From positions 7,033 through 64,021 of the forward strand of contig NZ_MSLS01000018.1 in NCBI RefSeq assembly GCF_001940785.1: DNA of 56,989 nt. Reading direction: 5' to 3'. Under the pieces are notes generated by a model. The model was not told the DNA's origin and searched no databases. It worked only from the letters and a program-made list of their open reading frames with translations. Both the position numbers and the translations under genes were made by a program. Of this stretch, positions 51,583 through 56,989 are shown piece by piece. Positions within the stretch are counted from its first letter, which is position 1. Every line of letters begins with the position of its first letter. The stretch comes from Bacillus sp. MRMR6. Lineage in GTDB: Bacteria; Bacillota; Bacilli; Bacillales; Cytobacillaceae.

Positions 51583-53147
51583 GCATTCAAAAACTTGAAA
51601 ACCAAGTGATTGTTAGAAACGAGCTATTTATCGAACAAGCAGAAAAAATGAAGCCTAAGCTTATTGAAACCATAGTGAGACCGACCTCTATTGTCGGAAT
51701 AAAAAGCGATAAACATGCGATTCACGGCTGGAAACCTGAGTTTGTTGCTCCGGCTTCCACTTTATCTGACTATGAATATGGTAAAGGGAATTATGTTATC
51801 CTTGATTTTGCAGCCCACCAAGTTGGTTATCTTTCCATACATATCCGATCAGTGGGAAGTCCGCCGGATGCACCTCTCAAATTGAAGTTAACAATGGGTG
51901 AAATGCCAGTTGAAATGGCAGAACCATTTGAAAACTACAATGGATGGCTAAGCAGTTCATGGCTTCAGGAAGAGACGGTTTTCGTTGATGTATTACCAGC
52001 AAACATTGTTCTGCCTCGGAGGTACAGTTTTAGATATATAAAACTTGAAGTAGTCGATTCATCACCTAAATATAACGTCGTGTTTGAAAATATTGAGTGT
52101 AAAGCTGTTACATCTGCTGATTTAAGCGGTGTCGAAGCGTTAAACCATCAAGACGCCGAGCTCCAAGAAATAGATAAGATTAGCATTAAAACACTGGCCG
52201 ATTGTATGCAGGATGTATTTGAGGACGGTCCAAAGCGTGACCGAAGGCTATGGCTGGGAGACCTTCGATTACAAGCATTAGCAAACTATGAAACATTCTG
52301 CGCCAACGACCTTGTTAAGCGTTGTTTATATTTATTTGCTGGTGTGCCCGATGATAAAGGTAAGGTTGCTGCAAACGTTTTTGTTGCTCCAAATCTAATT
52401 GCGGATGATACCTACCTGTTTGACTATTCCTTGTTCTTTGCTTCTACATTACATGATTATTATTATGCAACTAGCGATCTAGACACGTTAAAGGAACTAT
52501 GGCCAACCGCTTTACGTCAGCTGGAGCTTGCACTTGAACGTTTGGACGAAAATCATCTTGTAAAGGATTCTTCTGACTGGTGGTCATTCATCGACTGGCA
52601 GGATGGGTTAAACAAACAAACTCCATCACAGGCAGTACTCATTTATACAATGAAACAAGCGATTCGTCTTGCAGAAGAATTGAACGTACCAGATAAGGAT
52701 GTTCTGAAAGTTCGGTTAGAAGAAATAGTAGAGGCTGTAAAAGTTTATTTGTGGGATGTAGAACTTCAATTTTTTATCAGTGGTTCGGAGCGGCAAGTTT
52801 CTTGGGCAAGCCAAATTTGGATGGTGTTAGCAGGTGTTTTCAGCAAGGAACAGAATAAATATCTAATGAATCGCCTTTTGAAGGAAAATCCAAAGGTTGG
52901 AGTTGCTACACCATATATGTATCACCACCTGGTAGAAGCTCTGCTCGTCTCAGGAGAAAAAGAACAGGCAGTTTGGCAGATGAAAAAGTACTGGGGCGGT
53001 ATGATAAAAGATGGTGCAGATACGTTCTGGGAGTTATATGATCCAAACAATAAAGACTTTTCACCTTATGGGAGCCATTTAATCAACAGCTACTGTCATG
53101 CATGGAGCTGTACACCAACCTATTTAATAAGGAAGTACAACCTTTAA
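51579..53147 (+). CDS. GH78-like (alpha-L-rhamnosidase family) cytoplasmic enzyme, short form
   Basis: A 522-residue protein: beta-sandwich N-terminal part (about 50-190) and an (alpha/alpha)6 barrel with the GH78 hallmark EDGPKRDRRLWLGDLRLQAL near 215-235, SDWWSFIDWQDG near 330 and DTFWELYDP near 485. No signal peptide. It is much shorter than typical GH78 rhamnosidases (about 900 residues), so only the core domains are kept. ATGA overlap couples it to the symporter. Rhamnose is the family norm but another deoxy or acidic sugar is possible. Confidence 0.82.
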   Translation: MSIQKLENQVIVRNELFIEQAEKMKPKLIETIVRPTSIVGIKSDKHAIHGWKPEFVAPASTLSDYEYGKGNYVILDFAAHQVGYLSIHIRSVGSPPDAPLKLKLTMGEMPVEMAEPFENYNGWLSSSWLQEETVFVDVLPANIVLPRRYSFRYIKLEVVDSSPKYNVVFENIECKAVTSADLSGVEALNHQDAELQEIDKISIKTLADCMQDVFEDGPKRDRRLWLGDLRLQALANYETFCANDLVKRCLYLFAGVPDDKGKVAANVFVAPNLIADDTYLFDYSLFFASTLHDYYYATSDLDTLKELWPTALRQLELALERLDENHLVKDSSDWWSFIDWQDGLNKQTPSQAVLIYTMKQAIRLAEELNVPDKDVLKVRLEEIVEAVKVYLWDVELQFFISGSERQVSWASQIWMVLAGVFSKEQNKYLMNRLLKENPKVGVATPYMYHHLVEALLVSGEKEQAVWQMKKYWGGMIKDGADTFWELYDPNNKDFSPYGSHLINSYCHAWSCTPTYLIRKYNL

Positions 53148-53159
53148 AATAATGTTAGA

Positions 53160-53194
53160 AAAGGACAATCAAGTTGATTGTCCTTTCTTTTTTG
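53160..53194 (+). terminator. Terminator after the GH78-like gene
   Basis: 13-bp perfect inverted repeat AAAGGACAATCAA/TTGATTGTCCTTT around a single G, then CTTTTTT. It ends the symporter/GH78 operon. Confidence 0.92.
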
Positions 53195-53310
53195 AGGCTC
53201 CTAAAAAATCCGTACAGAATCAAAAAAATGGGACACTATCGGAACATTGCGGAATTCGGCTATGATTGTTTGTATAGGAGACCGGTCCTTATATTGAAAA
53301 TTAAGAAAAT

Positions 53311-53324
53311 TGAAAACGCTTTAT
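53311..53324 (+). promoter_or_regulatory. Partial cre-like box before the GH3 gene
   Basis: TGAAAACGCTTTAT matches the first 12 positions of the cre consensus; the closing CA is AT. It lies 27 nt before the GH3 start. Confidence 0.35.
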
Positions 53325-53350
53325 TATGCAAGGGGAGAGGAAGTGTCAAT

Positions 53351-56300
53351 ATGAAGAAATCCCATCTCTATAAGTTGGGGAAGAGAACTTTATCTGTAAT
53401 GCTTGTTACGACTCTTACAGCAGGATTAGTTGGTTTCAATACCCCGGTGAAAAGTGCGAATGAAAATATTATTTTTAAGAAACAAGTTGGTGGGGTATTT
53501 GATGGAATGCCGCTGTTTGATGGCAAGCCTGATCACCTAGACGAATTTGTAGATACTTATTTTGAGTATACAGGTTTAGAAGGGCCTGCTGTTTATGCAA
53601 CGGGTTCAAGGAATCACTATACTTTACAGCGCGGACCAAATAAAGGGAAAATTATTCCGGGTGCGCTTTCAGCTGCTGATAACGTACAGGGGATTTCTAC
53701 TGATTTTCCAGCGTTAGTCGGTATGGGACAGACCTGGAACAAAGAACTTCTATCTGATATTGGAAAAGTAATGGGAAGCGAAAAAATCAGCACGCTTAAA
53801 GTAAAACAAGGGGAATCGAATATTCACGGTGGTACAAATGCTTCCCCGACTGTTGCGTTCACAGTAGTCAGCGATATGCGAATCAATCCTTTAAGTGGAA
53901 GATTTGATGAAGGCTTCTCCGAAGATGCTCATATGGCAGCTGAAATGATCGATGGACTGGCTTCTGGATTAAGTGGCACTGACCAAGATAAGAGTGACAA
54001 TGGCTTCTGGATGCGTGCAGCGGTAGGAACGAAACATTTCTCGGTCTATAATGCACAATGGTTCCGTCAATCTGCTAGCAACAGTGCAAGTGCACGTTCG
54101 ATTTTTGAATACCAGACAAAAAGTCCTTTGAAAGCTCTTGGTACAGGTTCTGTCGCAGGGGTCATGACATCATTTGGCCGTACTAACGGTATACCTAATA
54201 TTCTATCTCCTTATCAAATACATGCGAATAATCATTCAAAGTATGGGGTATACAGTTCACCTGATTTCAATGGTGACCAACTAGTCTTCCAAGAAAATAT
54301 GCAAGGAAATGGCTATGATACGCTATATGCTACCGATCGGACGAATGCAAACATCTTAATGATATTGGCAAGGGCAAATGCCGGGCGTCCAGGACCAAGT
54401 GTGCAGAATGGACTTGCAGATGTGGCCGCTTTAGTGGATGCAGTCGAAGAAGGCAGATATGGCATGACAAAAGAAGATTTGATTGAAGCTGCACGTCAAC
54501 ATGTAAACCAGTTAGTTCGCGTCGGCGTTTTCAATGAAGTAGATGAAAACGGAATTCCAAAAAACTATCCATTTGTACAAGAGGCGAAGGATGTAAGAGC
54601 AGAACCGGCAACCTTCAATGTACCTGAACATCAAAACGTTGCGTTACGTGCTGCTCAAGAGAGTATTGTACTACTCAAGAACGATGGGGTACTGCCTTTT
54701 GAGAAAAATCAGAAAGCAGCGGTCACTGGTGTATATGCAGATTCAAGATTTAAGACCACCTACTCGGTAGGGACTACTCCTAAAATCGAAAATTCTGGAA
54801 TATCACCATTGCTAAGCATTATTAAAGCAAATGGATCCAACAATGTATCATATGACTCTGGAGTAAAAGTAATAGCACTGGAATCTAAACTAAACGGTCA
54901 AACGGTTACTGCTCCAAATGTTGAATTAGGTGCACAACTTTCGACAACGTCTGAGCCAACAGATGTAAATAACCCCGCCCAATTATTTGAAGTATATGAT
55001 TGGGGGCAAGAAGGCTATAGCATACGTTCATTAAAGAATGGACGTTGGATAACCTCTCCGACAGGGGCAAATGCATCTGTGGAAAATACAAATAATACTG
55101 CATTAAATTTAACAAGTAACGACTGGGATCTTGCACAGATGGTAGGTCAAACTAGCGCAATCCCACCAACCGTTAGAGTTGAGAAAAACGAAGATAACAC
55201 GGTTTCCCTTATTTCAAGCGGTTTCCGAACAGGTTTCTCTGGAGATTTCACCAACTGGTATTACTCAAATGGTCGTTTGATTACTACTGGTGAGGATGGA
55301 AAGTTAAAAACGTCAGCAACAACTTTAGGTAACAAAGCAAATGCCGCTGTTCGTAACGATAATGTGAAATTTGAACAGACTGTAGTGAAAGAAGTCGGTG
55401 CTGATGCTGTTAATCGCGCCGAAACCGACGATTATGCAGTCGTTTTTGTTGGCGCAATCCCTCGTCACAGTGCAGGGGAAGGCAATGACCGCTCTGATTT
55501 AAACATGAGTAATTCAGACTATGAATTAGTCGATAAAGTATCTTCTGCATTTGCAGCACAAGGTAAAAAGACGGTTGTTGTTGTAAAAACCAGTTTCCCT
55601 GTTGGGATGGAAAAAATTCAAAACAATCCGAATGTATCGGCGATTGTTTACCAGCCATATGGCGGCCAGTTTGACAGCCAGGCATTGGCGCAAGTCCTTT
55701 ATGGTGACTATGCACCGACCGGCCGTTTGTCTTCTACCTGGTATGCAGATATGTCCGCATTTCCAGAAATCAATAAATATGTGATTCCAGAAGGAAATAA
55801 AACGGTAACGTTAGACGGGATTGACCCACGCTTTACTGTGGATATGACTAACTCAGATCCAATCGAATCAAAGCTCACGTATATGTATACAGATGCAAAG
55901 GTTACATATCCCTTCGGTTATGGCCTTTCATACAGCAGCTTCGAATATAGTGATTTCAGTGTACCAAAAACGGCTAACGGAGATACACCTTTCCAAGCAA
56001 CTGTAAAAGTAAAAAATAGTGGAAAGGTAGATACTTCGGAAGTTGTACAGTTATACGCGAAGAATAATAAATCTGCTTATGGCGAATTTGCACCTCAAAA
56101 ACAGCTGATAGCATTTGAAAAGGTAACCTTAGCTGCAGGCGAAACTAAAACAGTAACTCTTTCAGTCGATCCAAAAGATTTTGCCATTTGGGACGTCAAC
56201 AAAGGTGACTTCATTGTAGAAGAAGGAAACTATGCACTTTTTGTAGGGACTTCTTCAGAAGAACCTCGTGCAGAGAAAAAGATAGCTCTTACTGGCGATT

Positions 56301-56782
56301 CCGTTGCTGCACTTCCTGCGAATAAGCCGTTTAACGTTTTTGACCATTCATTCGCGACCAATGAGGTAATTTATCATGAGGTATCAAAAGGAAGAACAGC
56401 TGTAAACTTGAAAGCAGAGAAGGTTGTTGGCGAATATTATTCCGTTCGTTCTAAACAAAATGGTTCGTGGGTAGCCATTCCGAAAGTAGTTTTGACTGGC
56501 TCTAAGAAAGTGACCGCCTCCGTTGCTTCGGATGCTGCCGGTGGAAAAATAACCTTGCATGCTGGTTCCGTGGATAGCGCACCATTTGCAGAGATTAATG
56601 TTCCAACTACAGGAAAAAACACGTATACCATTGAAAATGCCGGGGTAACGGTAAATGAATTAGGTTATACAGAGGTAACCGTTGACTTGGGCAAAAACGC
56701 TCCAAAAGGACAGAACGTTATCTATGTTAAATTCCATGCACCAGACCTTCGAATTGATAGCTTGGCCTTTAAGGTAAAGTAA
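53351..56782 (+). CDS. Secreted GH3 glycosidase with C-terminal CBM6-like domain
   Basis: A 1143-residue exported enzyme: signal peptide (about 1-37, ending VKSAN), GH3 N-terminal barrel (about 50-420; candidate nucleophile Asp329 in YATDRTN, uncertain), GH3 C-terminal domain (about 435-845; AAQESIVLLKNDGVLPF, likely acid/base Glu710 in GEGNDRSDL) interrupted at about 545-660 by a beta-rich insert that may bind sugar, FnIII-like domain (about 870-960), then a CBM6-like sandwich to the end. Far longer than ordinary GH3 (about 750). No LPxTG, so free or loosely bound. ATG 53351 chosen because the signal peptide starts there; the frame opens at 53174. Substrate (beta-glucoside or xyloside) unknown. 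Confidence 0.85.
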   Translation: MKKSHLYKLGKRTLSVMLVTTLTAGLVGFNTPVKSANENIIFKKQVGGVFDGMPLFDGKPDHLDEFVDTYFEYTGLEGPAVYATGSRNHYTLQRGPNKGKIIPGALSAADNVQGISTDFPALVGMGQTWNKELLSDIGKVMGSEKISTLKVKQGESNIHGGTNASPTVAFTVVSDMRINPLSGRFDEGFSEDAHMAAEMIDGLASGLSGTDQDKSDNGFWMRAAVGTKHFSVYNAQWFRQSASNSASARSIFEYQTKSPLKALGTGSVAGVMTSFGRTNGIPNILSPYQIHANNHSKYGVYSSPDFNGDQLVFQENMQGNGYDTLYATDRTNANILMILARANAGRPGPSVQNGLADVAALVDAVEEGRYGMTKEDLIEAARQHVNQLVRVGVFNEVDENGIPKNYPFVQEAKDVRAEPATFNVPEHQNVALRAAQESIVLLKNDGVLPFEKNQKAAVTGVYADSRFKTTYSVGTTPKIENSGISPLLSIIKANGSNNVSYDSGVKVIALESKLNGQTVTAPNVELGAQLSTTSEPTDVNNPAQLFEVYDWGQEGYSIRSLKNGRWITSPTGANASVENTNNTALNLTSNDWDLAQMVGQTSAIPPTVRVEKNEDNTVSLISSGFRTGFSGDFTNWYYSNGRLITTGEDGKLKTSATTLGNKANAAVRNDNVKFEQTVVKEVGADAVNRAETDDYAVVFVGAIPRHSAGEGNDRSDLNMSNSDYELVDKVSSAFAAQGKKTVVVVKTSFPVGMEKIQNNPNVSAIVYQPYGGQFDSQALAQVLYGDYAPTGRLSSTWYADMSAFPEINKYVIPEGNKTVTLDGIDPRFTVDMTNSDPIESKLTYMYTDAKVTYPFGYGLSYSSFEYSDFSVPKTANGDTPFQATVKVKNSGKVDTSEVVQLYAKNNKSAYGEFAPQKQLIAFEKVTLAAGETKTVTLSVDPKDFAIWDVNKGDFIVEEGNYALFVGTSSEEPRAEKKIALTGDSVAALPANKPFNVFDHSFATNEVIYHEVSKGRTAVNLKAEKVVGEYYSVRSKQNGSWVAIPKVVLTGSKKVTASVASDAAGGKITLHAGSVDSAPFAEINVPTTGKNTYTIENAGVTVNELGYTEVTVDLGKNAPKGQNVIYVKFHAPDLRIDSLAFKVK

Positions 56783-56806
56783 CATTTAAAAGTCAACAAT
56801 TAAGGG

Positions 56807-56836
56807 ACAGCCCATGCCTAATCGGCAGGGGCTGTG
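56807..56836 (+). terminator. Terminator after the GH3 gene
   Basis: ACAGCCC-TGCC pairs with GGCA-GGGCTGT (one mismatch), 5-nt loop, followed by GCTTAATTT. The T run is short. Confidence 0.7.
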
Positions 56837-56964
56837 CTTAATTTACTAGTAAAATTGAAAATAACAGTAATACTTTTCTTATATGGTAGAAATACTTTCT
56901 AATTCGGTTTATGATGATAGAAAATATAAAAAGACATACATAATTTTATAGAAGGCGGGCAATC

Positions 56965-56989
56965 ATGAGGTTAATATTCAGAAGAGTCA
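56965..56989 (+). CDS. Start of a further gene, cut by the window edge
   Basis: ATG at 56965 with GAAGGCGGG upstream opens a frame (MRLIFRRV) that runs to the edge. Too short to identify. Confidence 0.4.

Overview
The window looks like chromosomal DNA of a low-GC, Gram-positive Bacillaceae bacterium (Bacillus/Neobacillus-like). The signs are strong AGGAGG-type ribosome sites with frequent GTG and TTG starts, catabolite-response (cre) boxes, a sortase-anchored wall protein, YesM/YesN-type two-component regulation, a yybP-ykoY manganese riboswitch and Bacillus-type housekeeping genes (glpD, thrC, htpX). No tRNA, rRNA, CRISPR array or intact mobile element was seen.

Region 1 (1-23105) is a glucuronoxylan-utilisation island. 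On the minus strand are a large wall-anchored CE4-CBM-CBM-GH10-CBM9 xylanase (cut by the left edge), an intracellular GH43 enzyme and a YesL-like membrane protein. On the plus strand follow a GH8 reducing-end xylosidase (Rex), a YesN/YesM regulator pair, an Lpl-type ABC importer (lipoprotein and two permeases), an intracellular GH10 xylanase, two Gfo/Idh/MocA dehydrogenases, a Nif3-like protein, a GH67 alpha-glucuronidase, a VOC protein, an SDR and a ThuA-like protein. The picture is: xylan is cut at the wall, aldouronates and xylo-oligosaccharides are imported, and they are trimmed inside by GH10, GH8, GH43 and GH67. The redox/ThuA/Nif3/VOC genes around GH67 have no assigned task and may process 4-O-methyl-glucuronate.

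Region 2 (23106-32046) is a defence block: a four-gene Wadjet anti-plasmid operon in the order jetD-jetA-jetB-jetC with coupled starts, then a zinc-ribbon/DUF4145-like protein.

Region 3 (32100-34683) is a small ribA-ribD-HAD phosphatase operon without the rest of the riboflavin genes. Region 4 (34745-40342) is an AraC regulator divergent from a secreted beta-propeller/fibronectin protein (perhaps a rhamnogalacturonan lyase) and a GH42 beta-galactosidase. The last two genes share an almost identical promoter/operator element.

Region 5 (40376-49045) is mixed: glpD with a leader terminator, a Mn2+ riboswitch placed unusually before an alpha/beta hydrolase, threonine synthase, a decayed CwlK-like peptidase, a small kinase-like protein, an orphan phage-type helicase loader/inhibitor, an FAH-family protein, HtpX and a DUF1836 protein. 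Region 6 (49086-56989) is a second sugar module: an AraC regulator, a GPH-type sugar symporter, a GH78-like enzyme and a secreted GH3 with a C-terminal carbohydrate-binding domain. The start of one more gene lies at the right edge.
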